From Iris pallida (lineage: Eukaryota > Streptophyta > Magnoliopsida > Asparagales > Iridaceae), in assembly GCA_029216955.1 (NCBI GenBank), contig JANAVB010009599.1:1691947-1755946 (forward strand): a stretch of DNA of 64,000 bases, read 5' to 3'. Position 1 is the first letter of the stretch, and each line of letters opens with the position of its first letter. Made by a program: the position numbers and the translations under genes. The notes beneath the pieces are model-generated. The model did no database searches. It was not told the DNA's origin and saw only the letters and a list, made by a program, of their open reading frames with translations. Below are positions 10,185 to 22,787 of this stretch, piece by piece.

Positions 10185-13100
10185 TGTAACACCCAGTTTC
10201 TGAAATGAGGGTAATTTTGAAATTTTGTATTTAGATTATTTAATTATGGTTTTTAAATTTAATAATATAATTTTTGGTAATTTTTAATAATTTTAAAACT
10301 ATTTAAATTATGACTTGTGATTTGGTGTGCAGCTAGTGAAGCCGTAGTGAACTGCCAGCCCTAGAGCCTAACCATGTGGGTAGAGATTTTGTTTATTACA
10401 TTTAGCTTGAGGATATGGTTATCTTGAATTTATTTGAAATTATTATAATTATTTGGAATTAATATATACTATATTAAATGGTGTGATTTAATATTATTTA
10501 ATTAATTGCCATGTGATTGTTAGTAGCCCCAACCTAGAATTGACCTAACCTAGGTTAGTCCTAGTTAGTCATGGTTAGACTAAGTTAGAAATTGAGTTGG
10601 TCATGGTTAGTCATGACTAGTTAGAATGACTAGGTTGCAACTTGATTAAAGGGGGACCTTGATTTTGACCATTGAATATGCTAGATGGGATGAGAGCCCT
10701 TAGATTGAATCCCAAAACCCTAACCCTAACATTATGACCAGCCTAGGGACTCCCCCTCCTTGCTATAAAATCCCTCTCAAAGTTTGTGCCTCCTCTTTAT
10801 TCATTCCTCCATTTTTTCTAAGGAAAGGTTTGCTCCCTATTGAAAATCCTTCATAGTTTATTCAATATTAATCCATTTTCATTGAAACTTCTTCCATTGT
10901 AACCTAATTAGTGTCCCCCTACTGTTGGTGGAGGCTATTCTCAGGATTGATACAATTTGGAGCCATTGGCTAGCTTGAGGAAATCTCATTTTTGGGGCTT
11001 TTCCTTGTGAAGGAACACACCTAGGTAACTTTCTATTCCCTCCACCAAATCTCAATTTCTTTGCATGGTTAGGAAGCCCTAGGTGCCCTCTCTCTGTTGG
11101 TATAGGCATTGTTAGGGTTCGTATCCAATACGTTCCGTATTGGACACGTATCAGGCCTTGGTCGTAAGTGTTCGACGAAATATCTCAAGGGACATTTCGT
11201 TCGAGATTTCGATTCTAATTGAAGAGAAAGTTAGCCCTAGGTGTCGTCTAAGGATTCCAGTGTCTTGTGGATGGTTTGTGAGTCGTGTCGAGTCGTGGGG
11301 ACACGGGAACACGCGAGTCGGGGGCGTGCACGCGGCACTGTAGCTCCCCTGCTACTCGGGGGCTACTGTGCGCTTTTTCTCACGTTGACACGTGATTTTT
11401 GGCCTGTAGTTAGGGGCAGTGCCTGACACGAGGCTCGCCAAGTTTCGCGAGTCCTCGTGTCGTGTCGGACACGATATTCAGGGTGCACGGGGAAGCTATT
11501 GTGCGCGTGTGTGCTGTGTATGTATTCTGGTGTTTTAATCATTTAATGTTTATAAATTATGTTTTAATGCTTAGTTAGATCCTAAATATGATGGATGATT
11601 CCTGTGTGCATTAGATGACATGTTAGTTTAGGTTTTGATGTGTATAGGATTCGAAAATTGGGTTAATGGCTTTCGACTGATACTGTTCTGATACTTGAAG
11701 TTTTCAGTATTTCCTAAATAATTTAATTCCTGTTTTAGTAATGTTTTTCACTATTAATGTTACCCACATATTATTGTTCAGGTTTAGTTTCATGTTTCAT
11801 TCGATTTTAGATTTATGGTTTGAGAATGAGGATTTGGACATGTGGGTTGATTTGAATTGGGTCGACTGATACCCAGTTCACTAGTTGATTTCTGATGTTA
11901 ACTTATAAATTCTTACTGTTTTATAATAATTAAATACCATGATTAGATCACCCACACTCGTATTAGATGACTGAAAGTTTCATTTTGAATTCGTGTTAAG
12001 TTTTGGATTCGAAATTGGTTTTTGAGGTTGAACTGAGTTGTAAAACTTACTCTATGAACACTGTTCTTATTCTAAAGATTATTCCACATGTTTTACTGAC
12101 ATGGGACTCTAGATAACCTTAACATTCCTTTAAACTGATGGTTTCACTGATTGTGCATTTTCCTGTTTACATGAGGTTCCTCATTCATTAACTGATATGT
12201 TCAAAACTGAGATTTCAGTTTGTTCTCTCTGTTAGTTTCAATTGTTTTAATTTCTAAGTTTAGATACATAGGAACTGTCATCTGCAAAACCTGAGTTTCC
12301 TCCTCTTCAATGAAACCTGAGATTTTTCTAGATATTTTGTTCCATTGATTTGGTTTTAATGCAAAGAGATTTAGTTTGGATTAAATGGTTCAATGGCCAT
12401 GTTAGATTCAGTTTCATGTACATTACTTGAATGTTAGTTTAGGATGCATGGAGGAATAGTTGAATTATTTTCAAAATTGGATGCCAAACTACTATGTTTC
12501 ATTTAAACTATTTTCCAGTTTCCCCCACTTGGCAAATGCCATACACTGCACAGTTTTACAGTTTTCTTAACTTGAACTGATTAGTGATTCAATGTATATA
12601 TCAATATCTGAGTTTTGCATCTTGATGATGAACTCAAGAACTGAGTTCTTATAAAACCTGAGAATACTAATTGGTTTCCCTTCCTTTATATGACTTGATT
12701 TCCTTTTTCCATAAAACTGAATTGGGTTCTATTCCTTCTTGTACTGTCACATGAGTAGTCAAAAACCTGAGACAAATTGAACCATTTTGTCATTTGTTAA
12801 TTGATTTCCTTTCTTCTTTTTCATTGACTGCAACTGATTTTCATATTTAGTGTAAACTGAGAATAGTTCTTTTGGCTGTCTTTTTTGAGTATGTTCTCCT
12901 TATTTCAAAACCTGAGATTTGAGGGTGATTCAAAACCTGAGTTTAAGGTGAAGTTTCCCATTTGTTTGAGATATTAAACCTGAATTTAAGTTTCCAGTTT
13001 TGCAAAAACTGAGAATGGGATATGCAGTCCCTGTTTCCACTTTCCTAATTGTTGAACTGTGAATTGAATTTATGTTCCAGAAACTGTGATTGAAGGGAAG

Positions 13101-14988
13101 GGGGGGCAATGAATTGATTCTTTTTTCTTTTCTTCTTAACCTGAGATTAGGCCATGCCTTCCTGTCTTTATGTTATATTCACTGTCTTGAGCATTCACCC
13201 TTACATGTTTACACACCACACATGCTTCCTCTCTTCTTTACTGTAAATTCCTGCACTTATACTAGTCACTGTTACACACACACACTTTCTCCTTATTCAC
13301 TGATTGCCACAGCCTTCATATTGCACACTGGTTCACACACTCACTGATGAAAGCTTGCACTGCCTGCAAACACAGAGCACACACAAGCACCCTCCCTCTC
13401 ATTCTCAATATTTCTAGTCCTTACATGTTTAGGCATATGCAATATGTGTGTGTAAATTGTATAGATATTATATCTATACTTCTATGTTAGCTAATGATGT
13501 AGATATATGTAATATTTATTGGTGTTAAATCTATGAGTGTAATGGTGAGGTTATAGACTTGCTAGGGTATTCTAGAATTAGCTACTAGCTATATGGTGAT
13601 ATAGCTAGTATAGGCTTGCCTAGCCTTGATAGGGTTGTGCTAGCTAGTGTAGATTGGAATAGCTTAGTTTAGACTTGGTTGACCTAGTTTGACTTCTAGG
13701 GTTGACCAGAGTTGACCAGGAGTTGACTTTGGCCTAGTTTGACCTAGAATCATATAGAATGCATAGTAGGACTCCATTTTACTATTCTAGACTTGTTGTG
13801 ACTTGTGCTGTTCTGATTAGGAGCCAGACACCACTCCTTGGATGGTACTTTTCATATTGGACACTCAGATACAGGCGAGTACATTCTCTGATCATTTTAT
13901 ATCCTGCTTAGAATTATTTCCTGCAGTAGATTACTTTACTTGTACTGTCACGGTGGTCACACGGATTGGTACTATATGGATCCCTTCTTGAGATGTTATC
14001 CTTAGGGAGCATCGGGTACTCTATGTTCTGTGCGTTTCACTTACATAGCGTATCACTATGCTTCGTTGATTCTTCGATCACTTGTGACATATACTCTTAT
14101 GATCACAGAGTCTTCCTAGAATCCTTATCCCATTTATGGGACTACTATGTATCACCTTCGGGGTCTACCACCTTCGAGGTCTGTTACATAGCATCATATA
14201 ACATAACCTGGCTGGATCCTTGTGTATTGATTGGGGGTACGGGGGAGTATAAATGGACATGTGAATAATACACCAGTAGTGTAGCATCAGAATCATTCCA
14301 TAGTGTAGCATCAGAATCATCCCAGGCCATTTACATGTTCATATTGTACTCTGAATCACTAGTCACTGGTAGCTCTTTATTTATAGTAGATATTTCTATT
14401 ACAGCTCTCTCTCCGTTTACATACAGCATTTTTTTCAGTACCTGTATCTTACTTTACTGCATGATTATATTTTCTAACCTGCTATGAACTGTTGAGATGT
14501 ACTGTACTCGCTCCTGTCCTGACTGGACCTGTTGAAAATATTACAGAGGACGAGGAGGAGGCCTGGGAGGATACCTTCTTCGGACAGCTCTAGCTGAGGA
14601 TATCACCCTACTGCCTAGACTAGTTTAGTTAGGCCTTATCTTATTTTCTTGTTGTCTTGAGACTGTTTAGTTAGACTTATTTGGAGTTCAGAGTTGTATA
14701 TTCTTTCATTCTGTATCTGAGACCATGTACTTCTGGATATTGCTGGGATTATCTTGGACTACTTTTCATCTATTTATTTCCTTGAGTTCTATTTTATATC
14801 GTGCTATCTCTTCCTTAGTTGTGATTGAGTTTTACTGCCATGTCACCCCCATTTCGGGGAGTATAAACTGATTAGATAGATATTGTTAGATGTATGTTGA
14901 CCTAGGACAGCGTTCTACTGCCGACACTGCGGCGTAGGCTGGGTGTTGTTACATTCTCGTACCCTCACAGTGGGTGCGGGTCGTGACA
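10185..14988 (+). repeat. Left (5') LTR of element B
   Basis: This 4,804-bp LTR begins TGTAACACCCAG and ends GGGTCGTGACA. Features: telo-box-like AAACCCTAACCC at about 10714-10730; a TATA box at 10764-10770; a stem-loop at 11120-11148 (one arm mutated); and a GTGTC/GACAC-rich zone at 11110-11480. A 23-nt stem-loop lies near the 3' end (14915-14937). Small ORFs inside it have no recognisable domain. Confidence 0.93.
10764..10770 (+). promoter_or_regulatory. TATA box, left LTR of B
   Basis: TATAAAA follows a C-rich stretch, about 580 bases into the LTR, with AAACCCTAACCC about 35 bases upstream. The same arrangement recurs in the right LTR. Confidence 0.65.
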
Positions 14989-14997
14989 CGTTTTTAG

Positions 14998-15015
14998 TGG
15001 TGGCCCATGCAGGTC
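14998..15015 (+). other. Candidate primer-binding site of B
   Basis: TGGTGGCCCATGCAGGTC lies nine bases after the 5' LTR. Near-identical 18-mers occupy the same position in elements A and F. It begins with TGG as expected for pairing to a tRNA CCA end, but it is not the common initiator-Met site, and I could not name the tRNA. Confidence 0.6.
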
Positions 15016-15234
15016 GAGTTTGTGTAGTGGTATTCGAACTAGAGTACCACTACAGCCTGCAGTAGGATTAGAATTATTTTTGGAGGTACTCAATCACATT
15101 AGGAAAAATTCTTAACTGGATTTCCTGCCATCTAAATTCCTGTTGAAGATTGCTTCCTTGAATAACTGTCCTCCCTTGAATTATCATTTCTATCTCAGTA
15201 TTGATTCCTTATTTGATCTGTCTTCAGGACGGTT

Positions 15235-16280
15235 ATGGAGACACGATCTCATCGTCTCGATCAGGGAGATACCACTGAGGGGTCTACCACTCCTCGTCCT
15301 AATCAGCAGGGCCCCGAGACTGCAGTTCCTGTTGTGCCAGCTCAGGCTAGGATATCTGCAGCTTATGGGAGTGCACCTCTTCCTACTCCGAGACTTTCTG
15401 TCGTCCCGAACGTTCATCAGCAGCAGTCGCCATCAGGATCAGAGGACGTGGCGAGGTTGTTCTCCTTCTTCCAGCAGATAGTGGAAACTCAGCGGCAACA
15501 GTTGTTCAAGAGGGGACGAGACGCTCACAGTACCAGCAGCAGCGGAGGCCAGGCCAAGAGGCCCCATGTGCAGATTCAGCAGACGCAGACACTAGTGGGA
15601 GTTCAGCAAGTGCAGCATCAGTATCGGGGTCAGGACCCGAAGGCAATCAGTTGTCCTACTGCAAGAAGCCGGGGCATGGGTGGGGTGAGTGCAGGAAGAG
15701 ACTGGGCAAGTGCCTAGTACGTGGTTCAGTATACCATCAGATGAGGGAGTGTTCCCAGTATGTAGGCAGAGTAGTTCAGGGAGCAGCATCAGGAGAGGGA
15801 GCTAGGGCTCCGACAGAGCAGCCGAGGGGACCACCGTTACAGACGCAGCAGATTACCAGTTGCCCTTCCTATAGGGAACCAGGGCAAGATTTGGGCGAAT
15901 GCCGAATGAGGATAGGCAAGTGCCAACTTTGCGGAGCATCATATCACCCGTTAAGAGAGTGTCCCAAGTTTCCTAAACGGACAGCTCAGGGAGCAGGAGC
16001 AAGGACTCCGGTAGGCCAGCAGAGGGGATTACCCTTACCGACTCAGCAGCAGAGGTACATGCAGCATCAGCAGCAAGCCGGAGGAGGCCAGCAAGGACGA
16101 GCTTTTGCAAGGACAGTCAAGGATGCTCAGGTCGTTGGAGATCTAGTTACAGGTTTCGTTCTTTTGAATCAAATTCTGCAATTGTCTCTTATAACTGCCT
16201 TGAAATTTCAATTCCTTCCGTTCCAAGTTGATTTATCAATTTTGTCCTGTTGTCCTTGTGTTATTTTGATTTCCTTCTGA
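15235..16280 (+). pseudogene. gag: Shortened gag of element B with duplicated zinc-knuckle module
   Basis: Two overlapping frames (15235-15717 and 15651-16280) cover the remnant. The first is a Gln/Ser/Pro-rich N-terminal and linker part with FQQIVETQRQQLF and QAKRPHVQ. The capsid core present in A gag (DSIERKL to RSVDEYTAEFSRLSRF) is missing. The second frame holds two copies, about 210 bp apart, of a nucleocapsid module: YCKKPGHGWGEC with RKRLGKC, then CPSYREPGQDLGEC with CQLCGASYHPLREC. Several zinc ligands are lost (for example the His of the second CCHC is Gln), so binding would be impaired. A one-base frame change separates the parts. No pol follows; the sequence runs into a 3' untranslated part and the PPT. 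Confidence 0.8.
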
Positions 16281-16657
16281 GATGAATCATATGGGCTAGG
16301 TCACCCAGTTATGGAATCTAGAATCTTCGATAAGTCATGTTAGCTGGCATAGTGAGGACATATAGTCAGATGTAGGACGTATTTCGGGTGTGGGAATTTA
16401 AAGTTTTTGCTGCCAAGCATGCGGCAACGCGAAAATTTTAAATACCATGATTCTAGAGGTATGTGCCTTAGTCGAGGACTCTGTGATTATCGTAGCCTTG
16501 CTCACTAGCATGACGGAGATTCTGAGTATCATGATTATGGACAGACACATATGATTATCTGACGGTATGTTTGAGACTTTGATTGTGGGGTGTTTGACCT
16601 AGAGAGACTGCTACCATCTTAATTTTGAGGACAAAATTTTTATAAGGTGGGTAGGAT
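16281..16657 (+). other. 3' untranslated part and polypurine tract of B
   Basis: There is no coding signal. The last 35 bases contain TTTTGAGGACAAAATTTT followed by AAGGTGGGTAGGA directly before the right LTR, the usual Tekay/Del 3' signature. Confidence 0.75.
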
Positions 16658-19600
16658 TGTAACACCCAGTTTCTGAAATGAGGGTAATTTTGAAATTTTG
16701 TATTTAGATTATTTAATTATGGTTTTTAAATTTAATAATATAATTTTTGGTGATTTTTAATAATTTTAAAACTATTTAAATCATGACTTGTGATTTAGTG
16801 TGCAGCTAGTGAAGCCGTAGTGAACTGCCTGCCCTAGAGCCTAACCATGTGGGTAGAGATTTTGTTTATTACATTTAGCTTGAGGATATTGGTTATCTTG
16901 AATTTATTTGAAATTATTATAATTATTTGGAATTAATATATACTATATTAAATGGTATGATTTAATATTATTTAATTAATTGCCATGTGATTGTTAGTAG
17001 CCCCAACCTAGAATTGACCTAACCTAGGTTAGTCCTAGTTAGTCATGGTTAGACTAAGTTAGAAATTGAGTTGGTCATGGTTAGTCATGACTAGTTAGAA
17101 TGACTAGGTTGCAACTTGATTAAAGGGGGACCTTGATTTTGACCATTGAATATGCTAGATGGGATGAGAGCCCTTAGATTGAATCCCAAAACCCTAACCC
17201 TAAAATTATGACCAGCCTAGGGACTCCCCCTCCTTTCTATAAAATCCCTCTCAAAGTTTGTGCCTCCTCTTTATTCATTCCTCCATTTTTTCTAAGAAAA
17301 GGTTTGCTCCCTATTGAAAATCCTTCATAGTTTATTCATATTAATCCATTTTCATTGAAACTTCTTCCATTGTAACCTAATTAGTGTCCCCTACTGTTGG
17401 TGGAGGCTATTCTCAGGATTGATACAATTTGGAGCCATTGGCTAGCTTGAGGAAATCTCATTTTTGGGGCTTTTCCTTGTGAAGGAACACACCTAGGTAA
17501 CTTTCTATTCCCTCCACCAAATCTTGATTTCTTTGCATGGTTAGGAAGCCCTAGGTGCCCTCTCTCTGTTGGTATAGGCATTGTTAGGGTTCGTGTCCAA
17601 TACGTGTCCGTATTGGACACGTATCAGGCCTTGGTCGTAAGTGTTCGACGAAATGTCTCAAGGGATATTTCGTTCGAGATTTTCGATTCTAATTGAAGAG
17701 AAAGTTAGCCCTAGGTGTCGTCTAAGGATTCCCAGTGTCTTGTGATGGTTTGTGAGTCGTGTCGAGTCGTGGGGACACGGGAACACGCGAGTCGGGGGCG
17801 TGCGCGCGGCACTGTAGCTCCCCTGCTACTCGGGGGCTACTGCGCGCTCGTTTCTCCACGTTGACACGTGATTTTTGGCCTGTAGTTAGGGGCAGTGCCT
17901 GACACGAGGCTCGCCAAGTTTCGCGAGTCCTCGTGTCGTGTCGGACACGATATTCAGGGTGCACGGGGAAGCTATTGTGCGCGTGTGGTGCTGTGTATGT
18001 ATTCTGGTGTTTTAATCATTTTAAATGTTTCTAAATTATGTTTTAATGCTTAGTTAGATCCTAAATATGATGGATGATTCCTGTGTGCATTAGATGACAT
18101 GTTAGTTTAGGTTTTGATGTGTATTAGGATTCGGAAATTGGGTTAATAGCTTTCGACTGATACTGTTCTGATACTTGAAGTTTTCAGTATTTCCTAAATA
18201 ATTTAATTCCTATTTTAGTAATGTTTTTTACTATTAATGTTACCCACATATTATTGTTCAGGTTTAGTTTCATGTTTCATTCGATTTTAGATTTATGGTT
18301 TGAGAATGAGGATTTGGACATGTGGGTTGATTTGAATTGGGTCGACTGATACCCAGTTCACTAGTTGATTTCTGATGTTAACTTATAAATTCTTACTGTT
18401 TTTTAATAATTAAATACCATGATTAGATCACCCACACTCGTATTAGATGACTGAAAGTTTGATTTTGAATTCGTGTTAAGTTTTGGATTCGAAATTGGTT
18501 TTTGAGCTTGAACTGAGTTGTAAAACTTACTCTATGAACACTGTTCTTATTCTAAAGATTATTCCACATGTTTTACTGACATGGGACTCTAGATAACCTT
18601 AACATTCCTTTAAACTGATGGTTTCACTGATTGTGCATTTCCCTGTTTACATGAGGTTCCTCATTCATTAACTGATATTGTTCAAAACCTGAGATTTCAG
18701 TTTGTTCTCTCTGTTACTTTCAATTGTTTTAATTTTCTAAGTTAGATACATAGGAACTGTCATCTGCAAAAGCTGAGTTTCCTCCTCTTCAATGAAACCT
18801 GAGATTTTCCTAGATATTTTGTTCCATTGATTTGGTTTAATGCAAAGAGATTTAGTTTGGATTAAATGGTTCAATGGCCATGTTAGATTCAGTTTCATGT
18901 ACATTACTTGAATGTTGGTTTAGGATGCATGGAGGAATAGTTGAATTGTTTTCAAAATTGGATGCCAAACTACTATGTTTTATTTAAACTGTTTTCCAGT
19001 TTCCTCCACTTGGCAAATGCCATACACTGTACTGTTTTACAGTTTTCTTAACTTGAACTGATTAGTGATTCAATGTATATATCAATATCTGAGTTTTGCA
19101 TCTTGATGATGAACTCAAGAACAGAGTTCTTATAAAACCTGAGAATACTAATTGGTTTCCCTTCCTTTATATGACTTGATTTCCTTTTTCCTTAAAACTG
19201 AATTGGGTTCTATTCCTTCTTGCACTGTCACATGAGTAGTCAAAAACCTGAGACAAATTCTGAACCATTTTGTCATTTGTTAATTGATTTCCTTTCTTCT
19301 TTTTCATTGACTGCAACTGATTTTCATATTTAGTGTAAACTGAGAATAGTTCTTTTGGCTATCTTTTTTGAGTATGTTCTCCTTATTTCAAAACCTGAGA
19401 TTTGAGGGTAATTCAAAACCTGAGTTTAAGGTGAAGTTTCCCATTTGTTTTGAGATATTAAACCTGAATTTAAGTTTCCAGTTTTGCAAAAACTGAGAAT
19501 GGGATATGCAGTCCCTGTTTCCACTTTCCTAATTGTTGAACTGTGAACTGAATTTATGTTCCAGAAACTGTGATTGAAGGGAAGGGGGGGCAATGAATTG

Positions 19601-21472
19601 ATTCTTTTTTTCTTTTCTTCTTAACCTGAGATTAGGCCATGCCTTCCTGTCTTTATGTTATATTCACTGTCTTGAGCATTCACCCTTACATGTTTACACA
19701 CCACACATGCTTCCTCTCTTCTTTACTGTAAATTCCTGCACTTATACTAGTCACTGTTACACACACACACACTTTCTCCTTATTCACTGATTGCCACAGC
19801 CTTCATATTGCACACTGGTTCACACACTCACTGATGAAAGCTTGCACTGCCTGCAAACACAGAGCACACACAAGCACCCTCCCTCTCATTCTCAATATTT
19901 CTAGTCCTTACATGTGTAGGCATATGCAATATGTGTGTGTAAATTGTATAAGTAGATATATATATCTATACTTCTATGTTAGCTAATGATGTAGATATAT
20001 GTAAATATTATGTGGTGTTAAATCTATGAGTGTAATGGTGAGGTTGTAGACTTGCTAGGGTATTCTAGAATTAGCTACTAGCTATATGGTGATATAGCTA
20101 GTATAGGCTTGCCTAGCCTTGATAGGGTTGTGCTAGCTAGTGTAGATTGGAATAGCTTAGTTTAGACTTGGTTGACCTAGTTTGACTTCTAGGGTTGACC
20201 AGAGTTGACCAGGAGTTGACTTTAGCCTAGTTTGACCTAGAATCATATAGAATGCATAGTAGGACTCCATTTTACTATTCTGGACTTGTTGTGACTTGTG
20301 CTGTTCTGATTAGGAGCCAGACACCTCTCCTTGGACGGTACTTTTCATATTGGACACTCAGATACAGGCGAGTACATTCTCTGATCATTTCATATCCTGC
20401 TTAGAATTATTTCCTGCAGTAGATTACTTTACTTGTACTGTCACGGTGGTCACACGGATTGGTACTATATGGATCCCTTCTTGAGATGTTATCCTTAGGG
20501 AGCATCGGGTACTCTATGTTCTGTGTGTTTCACTTACATAGCGTATCACTATGCTTCATTGATTCTTCGATCACTTGTGACATATACTCTTATGATCACA
20601 GAGTCTTCCTAGAATCCTTATCCCATTTATGGGACTACTATGTATCCCTTCGGGGTCTACCACCTTCGGGGTCTGTTACATAGCATCATATAACATAACC
20701 TGGCTGGATCCTTGTGTATTGATTGGGGGTACGGAGGAGTATAAATGGACATGTGAATAATACACCAGTAGTGTAGCATCAGAATCATTCCATAGTGTAG
20801 CATCAGAATCATCCCAGGCCATTTACATATTCATATTGTACTCTGAATCACTAGTCACTGGTAGCTCTTTATTTATAGTATATTTCTATTACAGCTCTCT
20901 CTCCATTTACATACAGCATTTCTTTCAGTACCTGTATCTTACTTTACTGCATGATTATATTTTCTAACCTGCTATGAACTGTTGAGATGTACTGTACTCG
21001 CTCCTGTCCTGACTGGACCTGTTGAAAATATTACAGAGGACGAGGAGGCCTGGGAGGATACCTTCTTCGGACAGCTCTAGCTGAGGATATCACCCTACTG
21101 CCTAGACTAGTTTAGTTAGGCCTTATCTTATTTTCTTGTTGTCTTGAGACTGTTTAGTTAGACTTATTTGGAGTTCAGAGTTGTATATTCTTTCATTCTG
21201 TATCTGAGACCATGTACTTCTGGATATTGCTGGGATTATCTTGGACTACTTTTCATCTATATTTCCTTGAGTTCTATTTATATCGTGCTATCTCTTCCTT
21301 AGTTGTGATTGAGTTTTACTGCCATGTCACCCCCATTTCGGGGAGTATAAACTGATTAGATAGATATTGTTAGATGTATGTTGACCTAGGACAGCGTTCT
21401 ACCGTCGACACTGCGGCGTAGGCTGGGCGTTGTTACATTCTCGTACCCTCACAGTGGGTGTGGGTCGTGACA
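16658..21472 (+). repeat. Right (3') LTR of element B
   Basis: This 4,815-bp LTR matches 10185-14988 over its whole length with scattered substitutions and small indels. It has a TATA box at 17238-17244 and a perfect leader stem-loop at 17592-17621. The terminal stem-loop at 21399-21421 carries one change that still allows a G-U pair in RNA. Confidence 0.93.
17592..17621 (+). other. 13-bp perfect inverted repeat in the B leader
   Basis: The arms CGTGTCCAATACG (17592-17604) and CGTATTGGACACG (17609-17621) are perfect reverse complements around TGTC. The site is about 350 bases after the TATA box, so it should be in the transcript. The left LTR copy (11120-11148) has one arm mismatch. Confidence 0.85.
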
Positions 21473-22787
21473 TGCCTTCCCGAGGTGATACTGTAAATCG
21501 ATGTCGAAGTCCTTCTTCAACTCCAACCATCGTCTTTGCCTTATGTTCAGCTCTTTCTGTATGAACACATACTTCAAGCTCTTGTGGTCAGTAAAGATTT
21601 CCATACGCTCTTCGTATAAGTAATATTTCCATAACTTGAGTGCAAAGATCACCGCAGCTAACTCTAGGTCATGGGTAGGATAGTTCTGCTCATGAGTCTG
21701 TAATTACCTAGATGCATAAGCAATCACTTTCCCATGCTGCTGTAGGACACATCCTAGCCCCTTTCCCGAAGCATCGCTGTATATGGTGAAACCTCCAGAT
21801 CCTGAAGGTAATATCAGAACTGGAGCGTTCGTCAGCCTCCTCTTCAGCTCCTCAAATGCTGTCTGGCAGTCCTCTGACCAGATGTACTCTGCATCGTTCT
21901 ACGTTAGCTTCGTCATGGGTTCAGCTATCCTAGCAAAGTCCTAGACGAACTTCCTATAATAGCCGGCTAAACCCAGAAAGCTTCTGATATCTGAAACTGA
22001 CGTCGGAGCCTTCCACGTTTCAACGGCAGTAATCTTCCTGGGATCCACCGAGATCCCCTCTCCAGTAACTATATGACCGAGAAACTCCACTTGGTCCAAA
22101 AAGAACTCGCACTTCGATAATTTGGCAAACAACCTCTCCTGCCTCAGAATTCCTAAAACTGTCCGCAAGTGCTCTGCGTGCTCCTCCGGCGTCTTCGAGT
22201 ATATCAGGATGTCGTCGATAAATACTACGACGAACTTATCCAGATACTGGTGAAATGTCTTATTCATTAAGTTCATAAAGACAGCTGGCGTATTTGTGAG
22301 ACCAAATGACATCACCATAAACTCGTACTGCCCGTACTTCGTGTTAAACGCCGTCTTCTGGACGTCTGCTGCCCTGACCTTCACCTGGTGGTAATCGGAT
22401 CTCAAATCTAACCTAGAAAATACCTTCGCCCCACTTAACTGGTCGAACAAATCATCTATCCTGGACAGAGGATATTTGTTCTTAATGGTGATGGTATTCA
22501 ATGCCCGGTAGTCAATGCACAACCAAACTGTACCATCCTTCTTAGGCATAAAGAGCACTGGCGCTCCCCATGGAGAAGCACTAAATCGGATGAAACCCTT
22601 TTTCAACAGGTCATCAATCTGCTCCTTCATCTCTACGGCCTCCTTGGGGTTCACTCTATAGCAAGCCCGGGATACTGGTGATGAACTCGGTACTAAATCT
22701 ATATTGAACTCCACATCTCTGTCAGACGGAAGTCCTGGAAGATCCTCTGGAAATACATCCATAAACTCCCTAATGATAGGGTTGCAG
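21473..22787 (-). pseudogene. pol: Element A reverse transcriptase and RNase H
   Basis: The minus strand carries the RT from NPIIREF and [10 protein letters not shown], through [25 protein letters not shown], the first catalytic Asp in [11 protein letters not shown], and FIDDILIYS, the YxDD-type active site (near 22241-22252). It ends with [10 protein letters not shown]. RNase H follows with its three acidic residues in [19 protein letters not shown] and FTDHKSLKY, ending at YHLGKA exactly at the B insertion border. In-frame stops at about 21941, 21900 and 21702 inactivate it. The 5' border at 22787 is the insertion point of solo LTR C. Confidence 0.93.

Larger units (their letters stand above)
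10185..21472 (+). mobile_element. Element B: non-autonomous Tekay-like element with 4.8-kb LTRs and gag only
   Basis: Element B runs TGTAAC...GTGACA with a perfect TSD tgcct (10180-10184 and 21473-21477), inserted in the RNase H-integrase region of element A. Its LTRs are 10185-14988 and 16658-21472. The internal part is only 1,669 bp and holds a PBS, a shortened gag and a PPT, but no protease, RT, RNase H or integrase. It therefore had to be mobilised by enzymes of a related full element. The two LTRs are nearly identical by eye, so B is probably the youngest large insertion here. Solo LTR C belongs to the same or a sister family. Confidence 0.93.

Noticed and set aside
12000..15140. Host gene within the long non-coding stretches of element B
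   Set aside because: The whole stretch to 14988 is repeated at about 18480-21472 as the second LTR. Only short ORFs are present and none has a domain.
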